The translations under genes were made by a program, and so were the position numbers. Below the pieces are notes generated by a model that was not told the origin of the DNA, did no database searches, and saw only the letters and a program-made list of their open reading frames with translations. Shown here in pieces: positions 8,164-17,068 of a DNA stretch of 64,000 nt. Each line of letters begins with the position of its first letter. Position 1 is the stretch's first letter. This DNA comes from Bacteroidota bacterium (GTDB lineage: Bacteria > Bacteroidota > Rhodothermia > Rhodothermales > Rubricoccaceae): positions 1 through 64,000 of the forward strand of contig JBCBNX010000011.1 of the NCBI GenBank assembly GCA_039821555.1, written 5' to 3'.

Positions 8164-9360
8164 CTACTCGTCGAGCCGCTCAAAGCGCAGGCCGACGGCC
8201 TGGAGCCGCTCGCGATAGGGCGTGCCGAGCGCCGAGGCAGGCGTGAGGAGCCCGGCGGTGTCAGGAAGTGCGTCGCGGTCGAGGGCCAGCGCGAGGGCCG
8301 CCTCGCCGAGCATCTTCGATGTCTCGGTGTAGCCCGGATCGCCACCCTCGACTTTCGTCCGGACCGTGTGCAGCGTGCCATCGACGCCCGTGCGGCGGGC
8401 GACGAAGGTGAGGCGGAAGAAGGCGTTGGCGCGCGTCTCGGCGTCGGGCCCCGTGCCCTGCGGGTTGAGCGACATCAGCCAGTGCCGCGTCGGGCCGAGT
8501 TGAGCCAGCGCGAACGCTCCGGCGGCTCCGGCCATCAGCCCGCCGACCTGTAGCGGCGAGCGCGCCGTGCCGTAGTGAGCATAAGCGAACCCGTCGCCGT
8601 AGTGCTCGACGAACTGCGCGGAGCGCCGCACCACCATCGGGTCGATGACCGGGAGCGGGTAGGCCCACCGGTCCATCGCCTCGGCGCGGAAGGGCGCGGA
8701 GCGGGTCGCGTTCCTCGTCGCCGAGAGCGGGCGGACGGCGCCGACGTTGGCGGCATCGCGCCCGCCAGGCACCCTGGTCGTGCCCTCGGCCATGGCGCGG
8801 AGCGCGCTCGCCCACGTCCCGCCGGAGAACTTGCCCTTGATCGTCACGAAGCCGTCCACGGATATCGGGCCGCCCGCGGTGGGAAGCTGGCGCACGGCGA
8901 AGTGCGCCCCGAGGTCGGCGGGTACGCTGTCGAAGCCGCAGCACGGGACAATCTTGAGGCCCTGCTCGTGGGCCGGGCGGTGGTAGTGCCCGATGGCGCG
9001 CTTCCAGAAGTTGGGCTCGCCCGTGATGTCGCAGTAGTCGGTGCCCGCCAGGACGCACGCCTGCACGAGCGGCTCGCCGACCTCGGCGAACGGCCCGACC
9101 GTGGACGCCACGACGCGCGCCTGCTGCGCCATCTCGCGCAGCGCCGCCGGATCGCTGCTGTCGGCCACGACGAGCCCGATGCGCTCGGTGTCGACCCCGC
9201 TGTCTGCGAGCCGCCGCTGCACCTGCCGCAGCTTGTCGAGGTTGCGCCCCGCGATGGCCCACGCGACGCCCTGCGGCACGCGCCTCGCCAGGTGCTCAGC
9301 GACGAGGCTGCCGGTGAAGCCGGTCGCACCAAAGAGGACGACGGCGTAGGGACGAGACAT
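8164..9360 (-). CDS. Saccharopine-dehydrogenase-like NADP-binding oxidoreductase
   Basis: 398 aa, the length of the saccharopine dehydrogenase/trans-acting enoyl reductase group (for example mycobacterial Rv2953-type proteins). The N-terminal Rossmann fold opens with VVLFGATGFTGSLVAEHLAR and WAIAGRNLDKL. Then come VVASTVGPFAEVGEPLVQAC and GTDYCDITGEPNFW, and the diagnostic CCGFDSVPADLGA. Start chosen at MSRPYAVVLFG because upstream codons are not family-like. True lysine-pathway activity is unlikely; reduction of a lipid or enoyl substrate is the usual guess. Divergent from the lipoprotein gene at 9499. Confidence 0.85.
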   Translation of the reverse strand: MSRPYAVVLFGATGFTGSLVAEHLARRVPQGVAWAIAGRNLDKLRQVQRRLADSGVDTERIGLVVADSSDPAALREMAQQARVVASTVGPFAEVGEPLVQACVLAGTDYCDITGEPNFWKRAIGHYHRPAHEQGLKIVPCCGFDSVPADLGAHFAVRQLPTAGGPISVDGFVTIKGKFSGGTWASALRAMAEGTTRVPGGRDAANVGAVRPLSATRNATRSAPFRAEAMDRWAYPLPVIDPMVVRRSAQFVEHYGDGFAYAHYGTARSPLQVGGLMAGAAGAFALAQLGPTRHWLMSLNPQGTGPDAETRANAFFRLTFVARRTGVDGTLHTVRTKVEGGDPGYTETSKMLGEAALALALDRDALPDTAGLLTPASALGTPYRERLQAVGLRFERLDE

Positions 9361-9498
9361 GGCGATAGAGCGTGAAGTGAGTGAGCGAGATAAACAACGA
9401 CGCTGCGCAAGGACACGCGGGTCCCCTTGCAGACCGCACCTCGATCCGCTTACTTCAGTCTTCGGCGTTTGCCTTAGCCATTCGACTCGACTCAGTCC

Positions 9499-10029
9499 AT
9501 GACGCGCCTCTTCCTCATCTCGTCGTTCACGATTGCCCTTGCTGCTTGCTCGCTCTCCGAGGACGTTTCGCCGTTCGTCTCCGAGCCGGGTGGACTGCTC
9601 GAAACGGACAGGACGCGCTACAATGCGCAGGTCCTTCGAGATGGTCACGAGCGAATCAAGTTCGATGTACCGTTCGTCGCACAAAATCCCACGGGCGCAC
9701 CCCTCTATCTCATGGGATGCAACGGTCCGCATCCGCCCGTCCTGGAAAAGTATGTGGACGGGACATGGAAGGCCGCCTACGACGCTGTGATTCAGACCTG
9801 CCAGGATCCCCCGCACGTGATTCCTCGTGGTGGAGAGCGAGCCGACACGCTTCGCGTGATTGCGTTTCTCCCGGGGCAGAATGCTTTGCCCACGTTCGAC
9901 GTGGAGATCGAGGGTATGTATCGACTCCGATGGAAGATCTATGCAAGCCTCACCGATCAGGAGCACCCCGTTGGGCGCGACCCACTTTCCGCTGAGCAGC
10001 AGCTGTCAAACACATTCGAAGTCTATTGA
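9499..10029 (+). CDS. Putative lipoprotein, unknown function
   Basis: 176 aa. MTRLFLISSFTIALAACSLSE is a lipoprotein signal with a LAAC lipobox, so a membrane-anchored protein is expected. The mature part is beta-rich, contains two further Cys (MGCNGP, IQTCQD) that could form a disulfide, and ends LSNTFEVY. The pattern (VPFVAQNPTGAPLYLMGCN near the start, 'YRLRWKIY' near the end) resembles small secreted Ig-like domains of Bacteroidota, but no family is assigned. Its composition is slightly less GC-rich than its neighbours. Confidence 0.7.
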   Translation: MTRLFLISSFTIALAACSLSEDVSPFVSEPGGLLETDRTRYNAQVLRDGHERIKFDVPFVAQNPTGAPLYLMGCNGPHPPVLEKYVDGTWKAAYDAVIQTCQDPPHVIPRGGERADTLRVIAFLPGQNALPTFDVEIEGMYRLRWKIYASLTDQEHPVGRDPLSAEQQLSNTFEVY

Positions 10030-10044
10030 GCGCAGAGCCGCCCG

Positions 10045-11523
10045 CTACACGATCCGATCCGGGTCCACGTCCTGCACCTCGCCACGGTAGCCGAAGAGCG
10101 TCTGCACGAAGCGCGTGACCGTCTTCGACTGCTTGCGGGCGTACCACTGGTCGGCGGCCCGGCGCGCGCCGAGGCCGTAGGTCGGGTACGGGTGGATCGT
10201 GTCGGCGATCTCGCGCAGGGACACGCCCCCCTTCATCGCCACGGCGTACTCGCAGATCAGCTCGCCAGCACGCGCCCCGAGGACGGTCGCGCCGAGGATC
10301 GTGCCGGTGAGGCTCTTGGCGAACACCTTGATCATGCCGACCGTCTCGCCGTCGGTGATGGCGCGGTCCACGCGGTCGTAGGGAAAGCGGTAGACGTCGT
10401 AGTTCGTGCCGGCCTCGTCGAGGTGCTTCTGCGTCGCGCCCACGTGCGCGAGTTCGGGCTCGGTGTAGGTCACCCACGGCACGTGCTTCGTATCGATCTT
10501 GCTCGGCAGCTTGAGCACGGCGTTGGTGGCGGCCACCTTCGCCATGTGCTCGCTCATGTGCGTGAACTGGTAGCGCCCGGTCACGTCGCCCACGGCGTAG
10601 ATGTGCGACTGGTTGGTCTTGCAGTGGTCGTCCACGGTGATGCCGCGCGGGGTGTATTCAACGCCCGCCTCATCCAAGCCCAGCCCGTCGAGGTTGGCGC
10701 GGCGGCCCGTTGCCATGAGGAGCGCGTCAGCTTCGATGACGCGCTCGCCCGCCTCGATGCGGATCGTGCTGCCCTCCAGACTCACGCGGTCGGCGTTGGC
10801 CCCGAAGGCGTACTCGACGCCCTGCTCTTCCAGATAGGACTGCAGCATCGCCGCGAGGTCGGGGTCATCGTTCTGGAGGATGTGGTTGGTGCCGTCGATG
10901 ACGGTGACGCGGCTGCCGAGCCAGCGGAAGGCCTGGCTCATCTCCGTCCCGATGGGCCCGCCGCCGACGATGGCGAGGTGCTCGGGGAGCCGCTCCATCT
11001 CGAAGAGCGTGTCATTGGTGACGTAGGGGACCCCACTCCCATCGCCAGGGTCGAGCCCCGGCACCGGCGGTACCCAGCCGCTCGCGCCTGCCGCGATGAC
11101 AAACAGCCGTCCTGTGACAGTTGACGGCCCCTCGCCGCCCTCAATCGTGATCGTGTGCTCGTCCGTGAACCGCGCTGCGCCGTGGCGGACGGTGATACCC
11201 ATGTCCTCGTAGATCTCCGGCGCGTCGGCCTCGTCGTAGACGTCCTCGCGGATCTGGTGGACGTGCGCCATGACCTTTTTGAGGTCCACCGTCGGCTCTA
11301 CATCGACCAGCCCGTACTTGCTCGCGGTGCGCATCTCGTGGGCGACCTTGGCGGCCTTGAGGAGCGTCTTGCTGGGCACGCAGCCCGTCCAGGTGCAGTC
11401 GCCGCCGAGCCGGTGGCGCTCGATCATGAGCGTCTTCGCGCCGAGGTTGGCCGCGATGCCGGAGGCGGTCAGCCCAGCCGCGCCGCCGCCAATAACAATG
11501 AGGTCGTAGTCGTAGGAAGCCAT
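10045..11523 (-). CDS. Class I flavin pyridine-nucleotide disulfide oxidoreductase (dihydrolipoamide dehydrogenase/MerA-like)
   Basis: 492 aa. The N-terminal FAD-binding DLIVIGGGAAGLTASGIAAN is followed by the redox disulfide in GGDCTWTGCVPSKTLL (CxxxxC). A second Rossmann motif is LAIVGGGPIGTEMSQAF, and the FAD-contacting segment IYAVGDVTG is present. The C-terminal dimerisation domain has TIHPYPTYGLGARRAADQW where dihydrolipoamide dehydrogenase has the His-Glu catalytic dyad (HxHPTxxE); here Tyr and Leu occupy those places. MerA also carries Tyr there, but this protein has neither the MerA heavy-metal domain nor the C-terminal Cys pair. NAD(P)H-dependent reduction of an unidentified substrate in the cytoplasm is inferred. 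Confidence 0.88.
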   Translation of the reverse strand: MASYDYDLIVIGGGAAGLTASGIAANLGAKTLMIERHRLGGDCTWTGCVPSKTLLKAAKVAHEMRTASKYGLVDVEPTVDLKKVMAHVHQIREDVYDEADAPEIYEDMGITVRHGAARFTDEHTITIEGGEGPSTVTGRLFVIAAGASGWVPPVPGLDPGDGSGVPYVTNDTLFEMERLPEHLAIVGGGPIGTEMSQAFRWLGSRVTVIDGTNHILQNDDPDLAAMLQSYLEEQGVEYAFGANADRVSLEGSTIRIEAGERVIEADALLMATGRRANLDGLGLDEAGVEYTPRGITVDDHCKTNQSHIYAVGDVTGRYQFTHMSEHMAKVAATNAVLKLPSKIDTKHVPWVTYTEPELAHVGATQKHLDEAGTNYDVYRFPYDRVDRAITDGETVGMIKVFAKSLTGTILGATVLGARAGELICEYAVAMKGGVSLREIADTIHPYPTYGLGARRAADQWYARKQSKTVTRFVQTLFGYRGEVQDVDPDRIV

Positions 11524-11605
11524 GGGGTGTCGTAGGTCAGAGGTCGCAGGTCAAGGGTCTGAGCTGCGCCGTTCAGGGAATAGGGTGGCGCAAACGCACT
11601 TCAGA

Positions 11606-11712
11606 GTCATCCCCGCGAAAGCGGAAAGCGAAGCTTCACGCAGTAAATCCATACAGTCTATCGCGTGGATCCCAAAACCGCAGGTTCACGCCGTAATCAA
11701 GTCCGGGATGAC
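11606..11712. repeat. Inverted-repeat-bounded intergenic element (~107 bp)
   Basis: GTCATCCCC at the left (11606-11614) is mirrored by CGGGATGAC at the right (11704-11712). The inside has further weak complementarity (CCGCGAAAGCGG near the left arm, GGATCCC in the middle). This is the wording of palindromic intergenic repeats found in many bacteria ('GTCATCCCCGCGAAAGCGGGGA...'). It lies between two minus-strand genes. Its role is unknown: a degraded MITE-like or REP-like unit. Confidence 0.45.
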
Positions 11713-11759
11713 GAAAACGGGAAATTGAAGCGACACGCTACGGCTTCTCGGGATTGACA

Positions 11760-12176
11760 TCAGACAGCTCGGAACGAGGTCTTCTCAGGGGTTGCCTCGG
11801 AGGCGGTCTCCTTCTCGTCCATCGCGGCCTTGACCTTGGCGCGCACGCTCTTGAAGGTCGAGTAGCCACCGACCACCACGAGGCCTACGACGACCGCGTA
11901 GACCCACGCGGGCACATTCTGCCCGGCGACGATGAGGTAGAGGTAGGCCGAGACGAAGAAGAACGTCGCGGCGAGCGCGGGGGCTACGGGCGACTTGCCG
12001 CGCCGGACGTTGCGCACGAGCCACGCCACCGAGAGCGTGAAGAACGGGATCGCGCCGACGTAGATCGCGCCGAAGACGAGCGGGTTGACGCCGTACTGCT
12101 CGCCGAGCCCGAAGAACCAGTCGCGGAGCCCGTCGAGCCAGGAGGGATCGGTCTGCAGAAGGAGGAAGTCGAACAT
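11760..12176 (-). CDS. Small integral membrane protein
   Basis: 138 aa from the ATG giving MFDFLLLQTDPSW. Three hydrophobic segments are visible: VNPLVFGAIYVGAIPFFTL, APALAATFFFVSAYLYLIV and VYAVVVGLVVVGGY. A charged C-terminal tail (KSVRAKVKAAMDEKE) follows. No catalytic motif and no confident family. The in-frame extension upstream would add a non-conserved stretch and was not used. Divergent from the methyltransferase gene. Confidence 0.7.
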   Translation of the reverse strand: MFDFLLLQTDPSWLDGLRDWFFGLGEQYGVNPLVFGAIYVGAIPFFTLSVAWLVRNVRRGKSPVAPALAATFFFVSAYLYLIVAGQNVPAWVYAVVVGLVVVGGYSTFKSVRAKVKAAMDEKETASEATPEKTSFRAV

Positions 12177-12305
12177 GAGACGAGCCGCAAGGACGATGAG
12201 GAGTGGGTGGCCACTGACATGACAAGCGCCCAGGGTCTTACGGTACGCACCGAGAACCATCCCGCGCGTGGCGTACTCTGTGCGCGCACCCTCACCCCCA
12301 CTGTC

Positions 12306-13379
12306 ATGCGCATCGGTGTCCTCGCCCGGCGCCCGCTCGACTGGCTAGCCGCGCGTCTCGGCTATGTCCCGGAGCCATTCCTACTCACGCACCCGGCGCT
12401 CGTGCAGGCGCGGGCGCTCATGACGGCGTGTGAGATCGGCCTGTTCGACGCCCTCGCCGACGGCCTCCGCACCACCGACGACCTCGCTGCCGACCTCGCT
12501 GCCGACCTCGGCACGGACGCCGCCGCCACGGCAGCCCTCGTCGATGTGCTCGTGGCAATGCGCTATCTCCGGCGTCGGCCTGGAGCCCACGACACAGTCC
12601 GGCTCACACGCGCGGCCCGGCGCTGGCTCACCAGGAACTCGCCGACGCCGCTCGTCCACAGCCTCGCCTTCCGCCGGGACGAGTGGACGTGGCTCGCGGG
12701 CCTCACCGATTTTGTGCGCTCGGGCCAGCCGCTCGACTTCCACGCGACGATGAGCGCCGCCGCCTGGGCACGCTACCAGGCGGCGATGGATGACCTCGGC
12801 CGGCTCTGCCTTCCCGAGTGCTGGCGGGGGCTACGCCGCTACCTCCCGCGCCCCGACGGCACGCCGCGCCATGCGCTTGACCTCGGCGGGGCCTCAGGCA
12901 CCTATGCGACGGCGTTCGCCCGCGCCCGCTCCGACCTCCGCGTCACCGTGGCCGACCTCCCGGACGCCGTCGCGCTCGCCACCGTGCCGGACGACCTCGA
13001 CGGGCGCCTCCGCTTTGCCGCAGCCGACCTGCGCACGGCCGACCTCGCCGCGCTCGACCCCGAGGTGCAGCGCTACGACCTCGTCTTCGTCTCGCAGGTC
13101 CTCCACCATTTTGACGCCGAGGCATGCCGCGACCTCGTGGCGCGCGCCGCGGCGGTGCTGCGACCCGGTGGCGTGCTCGCCGTGCAGGACGTGCTCCGTA
13201 CTGATCGTCCAGACCCGCTTCCGGCGCTGGCGCAGCTGTACTTCGCGTTCACGAGCCGCTCGGGGGCGTGGACCACGGACGCCGTGCAAGGCTGGCAGCG
13301 CGAGGCCGGGCTGACGCCGCTGCGGCCCATCGCCTACCGCACCGTGCCCGGTGTCGGGCTCTTGGCCGCGCGGCGGTAG
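12306..13379 (+). CDS. SAM-dependent class I methyltransferase (O-methyltransferase type)
   Basis: 357 aa. Residues ~25-110 look like the winged-helix dimerisation domain of plant/bacterial O-methyltransferases (ALMTACEIGLFDALADG...RLTRAARRWL). The SAM-binding core begins HALDLGGASGTYATAFAR (motif I), then VTVADLPDAV, and YDLVFVSQVLHHFD (post-motif), with AAAVLRPGGVLAVQDV near the end. Substrate unknown; such proteins often methylate phenols, quinone-like or secondary-metabolite hydroxyls. There are six near-identical codons in the DLAADLAADLG stretch (~59-70). Start at MRIGVLARRPLDWLAARLG. Confidence 0.85.
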   Translation: MRIGVLARRPLDWLAARLGYVPEPFLLTHPALVQARALMTACEIGLFDALADGLRTTDDLAADLAADLGTDAAATAALVDVLVAMRYLRRRPGAHDTVRLTRAARRWLTRNSPTPLVHSLAFRRDEWTWLAGLTDFVRSGQPLDFHATMSAAAWARYQAAMDDLGRLCLPECWRGLRRYLPRPDGTPRHALDLGGASGTYATAFARARSDLRVTVADLPDAVALATVPDDLDGRLRFAAADLRTADLAALDPEVQRYDLVFVSQVLHHFDAEACRDLVARAAAVLRPGGVLAVQDVLRTDRPDPLPALAQLYFAFTSRSGAWTTDAVQGWQREAGLTPLRPIAYRTVPGVGLLAARR

Positions 13380-13444
13380 CTTGGGCCGCCCGAGGCCTGC
13401 GAGACGTTCGCCCTGGTCTACAGAACACCCGGTTGCCTGCTCCT

Positions 13445-14584
13445 GTGCCCCCTTCCTCCGTCCGTGCTGACATCGACCTCGGGGCGCTGCGGCGGAACGT
13501 CCGGCGGCTGGCCGCGCACGTCGCGCCGGCGCACCTCATGGGCATCGTCAAGGCCGACGCCTACGGGCACGGTGCGGTCCCCGTCGCGCAGGCGATGGCC
13601 GCCGAGGGGGTCACCTGGTCCGCGGTGGCGCGGACGGGCGAGGGTGTCGCCTTGCGCGAGGCGGGACTGACGGGCCGCGTGCTCGTCCTCGGAGCGCCGG
13701 ACGATCTCGGCACCTACGCGGAGCACGACCTCGACCTGTGCATCACGTCTGAGGCCGTCGCCGAGGCGGTCCTCGCCTGGACTGTCCCCGGCGCGTCCCT
13801 GCTCCGCGTCCACGTCAAGGCCGACACCGGGATGCACCGACTCGGCCTGCCGCCGGAGACCGTGCCTGCCGTACTGACGAGGCTCTACGCCATGGAGCGC
13901 GTCGAGGTCGTCGGCCTGATGACGCACTTCGCCACGGCCGACGAAACCGCCTCCGCCTTTGCCGCAACCCAGGCATCCCGCTTCGACGCCCTCCTCGGCG
14001 CGATCGAACGCGCAGGCGTGCCCGTGCCGCCGGTCTTCCACGTTGCCAACAGCGGGGCGGCGGTCCTCGGGCCGCCCTTCGTGGCGCCCGCGGGCACGAC
14101 GGCGCTCGCCCGGGTGGGCGGCCTCGTCTACGGCGTGCCATCGTCGCCGGACCTCGCGCGTGAAGCCGAGCGTCTCGGGCTGGAATCTGTGATGCGGCTC
14201 GTGGCGCCGATCGTGCACGTCCAGACAGTGGCGGCGGGCGAGAGCGTGTCGTACGCCCAGACCTGGACGGCCGCCGCTCCCACGCGCATCGCGACGCTCG
14301 CCGCGGGCTATGGCGACGGCCTCCCGCGCGCCCTCTCGAACATTGGCGAAGCCACGGTGGGAGGGCGGCGCTACCCTGTCGCCGGGCGCGTGTGCATGGA
14401 CCTCACGATGCTCGACCTCGGCGCGCCGGACGGCTCCGGACGCGAGGTATGTGTAGGCGACGAGGCGGTGTTCTTCGGACCGGACGGCCCGTCCGCGTTC
14501 GAAGTCGGCGAGCGCATCGGGACGATCAGCTATGAGCTCACCACGGGGCTCACGGCGCGCGTTCCCCGTGTGGTGGTCGGGTAG
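13445..14584 (+). CDS. alr: Alanine racemase
   Basis: 379 aa from the GTG at 13445; a TTG 12 nt upstream is an alternative start. PLP enzyme interconverting L- and D-alanine for peptidoglycan. The PLP-binding Lys is in LMGIVKADAYGHG (Lys36), the second-base Tyr in ESVSYAQTW, and the C-terminal domain has AAGYGDGLPRALSN and AGRVCMDLTMLDLG. Full length with both the barrel and the C-terminal beta domain. Starts ~65 nt after the methyltransferase gene on the same strand, so co-transcription is possible. Confidence 0.95.
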   Translation: MPPSSVRADIDLGALRRNVRRLAAHVAPAHLMGIVKADAYGHGAVPVAQAMAAEGVTWSAVARTGEGVALREAGLTGRVLVLGAPDDLGTYAEHDLDLCITSEAVAEAVLAWTVPGASLLRVHVKADTGMHRLGLPPETVPAVLTRLYAMERVEVVGLMTHFATADETASAFAATQASRFDALLGAIERAGVPVPPVFHVANSGAAVLGPPFVAPAGTTALARVGGLVYGVPSSPDLAREAERLGLESVMRLVAPIVHVQTVAAGESVSYAQTWTAAAPTRIATLAAGYGDGLPRALSNIGEATVGGRRYPVAGRVCMDLTMLDLGAPDGSGREVCVGDEAVFFGPDGPSAFEVGERIGTISYELTTGLTARVPRVVVG

Positions 14585-14729
14585 CGGCTCGCGCTGGGGT
14601 TTGGTGCGTCATGGAATCCCCGGGAACGCATATCTTGAAGAGTCCGTGCAAGCTTTGTTAAGGCGCACGGGCGCTGCATGCCACGTGCGCTTCCCCCCAC
14701 CTGTCCCACGTATTGACCGCCCTGCTCTC

Positions 14730-15437
14730 ATGGCTACCTTCACCCCCGACGAGATTACACTCCTGGTCGTTGACGACGAAGAGGACGTGGTCGAGGTCGT
14801 CAGTCACTTTCTTCGCCAGGAAGGCTTCAACGTCCTGACCGCCTACGACGGCGAAGCGGCCATCGAGAAGGCGCAGCAGGACGTCGACGCGATCGTGCTG
14901 GACGTGATGCTGCCGGGCATGAGCGGCTTCGAGGTCTGCCGCCAGCTCCGTAGCCGCGTGGAGACGGAGACGATTCCGATCCTCTTCCTCACCGCCAAGG
15001 CCGAGGAGAAAGACCAGGTCGAGGGCCTCATGATCGGCGCCGACGGCTACCTCGTGAAGCCTGTCGCCCCGAGCGTGGTGCTGGCCAACGTGCGCGCCAT
15101 CCTGCGCCGCGCGGGCTCCGAGGAGAGCCGCACGCTCAACGTGCGCGGCCTCATGATCTACGAGGACGAGTACCGCGCCACACTCGACAGCAAGGACCTC
15201 GGGCTCACGCTCACCGAGTTCGAACTACTGCGCTACCTCGTCCGCCATCCGCGCAAGGCGTTCACGCGCCAGCAGCTCCTGGAGACGATCTGGAAGGACG
15301 CCATGATGGTGACCGAGCGCACCGTCGACGCCCACATCAAGAACCTCCGCGAGAAGCTCGGCGACTTCGCCAAGCACATCCAGACCGTGCGCGGCGTCGG
15401 CTATCGCTTCGTCGAGGAAGAGACGGCCGAGGCATAG
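14730..15437 (+). CDS. OmpR/PhoB-family response regulator
   Basis: 235 aa. Receiver domain residues ~9-125: acidic pocket DDEED from residue 15, phospho-acceptor Asp58 in IVLDVMLPGMSG, the conserved Thr/Lys in FLTAKAEEKDQ. The C-terminal winged helix (~140-232) has LTLTEFELLRYLVRHPRKAFTRQ and TVDAHIKNLREKLG and ends GYRFVEE. The kinase gene follows 109 bp later on the same strand, making a PhoB/PhoR-type pair. Start at the ATG of MATFTPDEITLLVVDD. Confidence 0.93.
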   Translation: MATFTPDEITLLVVDDEEDVVEVVSHFLRQEGFNVLTAYDGEAAIEKAQQDVDAIVLDVMLPGMSGFEVCRQLRSRVETETIPILFLTAKAEEKDQVEGLMIGADGYLVKPVAPSVVLANVRAILRRAGSEESRTLNVRGLMIYEDEYRATLDSKDLGLTLTEFELLRYLVRHPRKAFTRQQLLETIWKDAMMVTERTVDAHIKNLREKLGDFAKHIQTVRGVGYRFVEEETAEA

Positions 15438-15449
15438 CGTTTGCCATGC

Positions 15450-15527
15450 GTCCGTCGTCCTTTGTCCTTAGCTAGGCAGGTCCAGCCACTTCAGGCTGCC
15501 CTTCCTGCGCCACAAAGGACGACGGAC
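15450..15527. repeat. Perfect 16-bp inverted repeat between response regulator and kinase
   Basis: Arms 15450-15465 (GTCCGTCGTCCTTTGT) and 15512-15527 (ACAAAGGACGACGGAC) are perfectly complementary, separated by 46 nt. The flanks continue similar wording (CCTTAG on the left, GAGGACCAAGGAC on the right). It sits just after the response regulator stop and ~20 nt before the kinase start, so it could attenuate kinase expression. It could equally be a transposable intergenic repeat: related words (GGGACAAAGGACCAAG) recur near 53,775. Confidence 0.55.
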
Positions 15528-15546
15528 TGAGGACCAAGGACTGCCC

Positions 15547-17058
15547 ATGAACCTCCGCCGTATCTGGACGCGGCTCCACCGGGCGCTGCTGCCGCGGCGC
15601 GCGTCCACCCAGACGTGGATGATGCTCACGTTCGCGTTCTTCGTGGGCGCAAGCGCCGTGGGCATCGGCCTCTACGTGTTGCTGGTGCTGCGCGTGCAGG
15701 TCCGGGACGCCGCGCGCGAAACCGTGCGGCTGCAGGCCGAACGCATCGCCGTCCAGATCGAGGCAGCCCCGGCCGAGCGCCGGGCGGACCTGGCGCGCCG
15801 CATCGCCGTGCAGGACGACCTCGACGTGGCCCTCGCCACCCGCGACGCCGTCCTCGCCAACGCCAACGACGCGGGGCCCGTGGACGACCCGAGCTTCTTC
15901 GGCCGCCCCGAGGTCAGGGACGCGCTCGACGGAGACGGGACCGAGTCGCGGGTCGGCTTCGATGAGCGCCGGACCGAAGGCGGCGAGGTCGCAGACCAGA
16001 CGCTCTACGTGGCCCTCTGGCGCCCGGAGAGCGGCCTCCTCATCCGGCTCGGCGAGGCGCGGAGCCCACTCTTCGAGGTCGTCCGCCGCATGCAGGCTAC
16101 CCTCGTGATCGGGATGGCGCTCGCGCTCATGCTCGCGCTCATTGCCGCTTGGATCGCCGCGCAGAAGATCGTCGGGCCGCTCGGCCACATCAGCAGGATT
16201 GCCCAGCGCATCGACGCGGGCGAGACGGACCGCCAGATCCGCGTGCTCACGCGCGCCGCCGAGATCCAGGACCTCGCCCGCAGCCTCAACTCGATGGCGC
16301 AGCGCTTCCGCGGCGAGGTAGGCGAGTTGCAGCGGATGCAGCAGATCCAGAACGAGTTCATCGGCAACGTCAGCCACGAGGTCAAGAACCCCATCTTCGC
16401 AGTCTCGGGCTACCTCGAAGCGCTCGGCAGCAGCGACCTGCCACCGGACCTCCGCCAGCGGTATGCCCGCAAGGGCCTGATGAACCTCGAACGACTCAAC
16501 AACCTCTTCAGCGACCTCATCGAGATCGCCAAGCTGGAGTACCGTGAGGACCTCATCCACCCGGAGCGCTTCGACCTGCAGGAGTTGGTGGCCGACGTGT
16601 CGGAGACGGTCGTGCCGAAAGCCCAAGGAAAGGGCCTCGACCTCACGTTCGACAACCCGGCGGCCGAGGTCTGGGCCGACCGCGCCCGCATCCGCCAAGT
16701 GCTGACCAACCTGATCGAGAACGCGGTCAACTACTCCGAGGCGGGCAGCGTGCGCGCCCGGCTCCGCCAGCGCAAGGAGAAGGTGCGCGTCGAGGTCGTG
16801 GACACCGGGCGCGGCATCCCGGAAGAGTCACTCGACCGGATTTTCGAGCGGTTCTACCGCATCGACACGGCGCGCAGCCGCAAGGAAGGCGGCACCGGCC
16901 TCGGCTTGAGCATCGTCAAGCAGATCCTCCAGGCGCACGGCGAGCAGATCCACGTCGAGAGCATCACCGGACGCGGCACGCGGTTCTACTTCGAGTTGCC
17001 GCTCGCCGACTACGTGGACGCGGCCCAGCAGGCGGAGGAAGACGCGGAGTTCGCATGA
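15547..17058 (+). CDS. Membrane sensor histidine kinase
   Basis: 503 aa. Two TM helices (~24-47 and ~185-205) bracket a ~135-residue periplasmic sensor region. HAMP (~206-260) follows, then the HisKA domain with the phospho-acceptor His277 in GNVSHEVKNPIFAVSGYLE. The HATPase domain has an N box in NLIENAVNYSE, G1 in VVDTGRGIPEESLDRIFERF and G2 in GGTGLGLSIVKQIL. It should autophosphorylate and pass phosphate to the upstream regulator. The sensed signal cannot be read from sequence. Substitution of the common HELRTP by HEVKNP matches the PhoR/WalK-like subgroup of this phylum. Confidence 0.94.
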   Translation: MNLRRIWTRLHRALLPRRASTQTWMMLTFAFFVGASAVGIGLYVLLVLRVQVRDAARETVRLQAERIAVQIEAAPAERRADLARRIAVQDDLDVALATRDAVLANANDAGPVDDPSFFGRPEVRDALDGDGTESRVGFDERRTEGGEVADQTLYVALWRPESGLLIRLGEARSPLFEVVRRMQATLVIGMALALMLALIAAWIAAQKIVGPLGHISRIAQRIDAGETDRQIRVLTRAAEIQDLARSLNSMAQRFRGEVGELQRMQQIQNEFIGNVSHEVKNPIFAVSGYLEALGSSDLPPDLRQRYARKGLMNLERLNNLFSDLIEIAKLEYREDLIHPERFDLQELVADVSETVVPKAQGKGLDLTFDNPAAEVWADRARIRQVLTNLIENAVNYSEAGSVRARLRQRKEKVRVEVVDTGRGIPEESLDRIFERFYRIDTARSRKEGGTGLGLSIVKQILQAHGEQIHVESITGRGTRFYFELPLADYVDAAQQAEEDAEFA

Positions 17059-17068
17059 GGGCCGCCCT

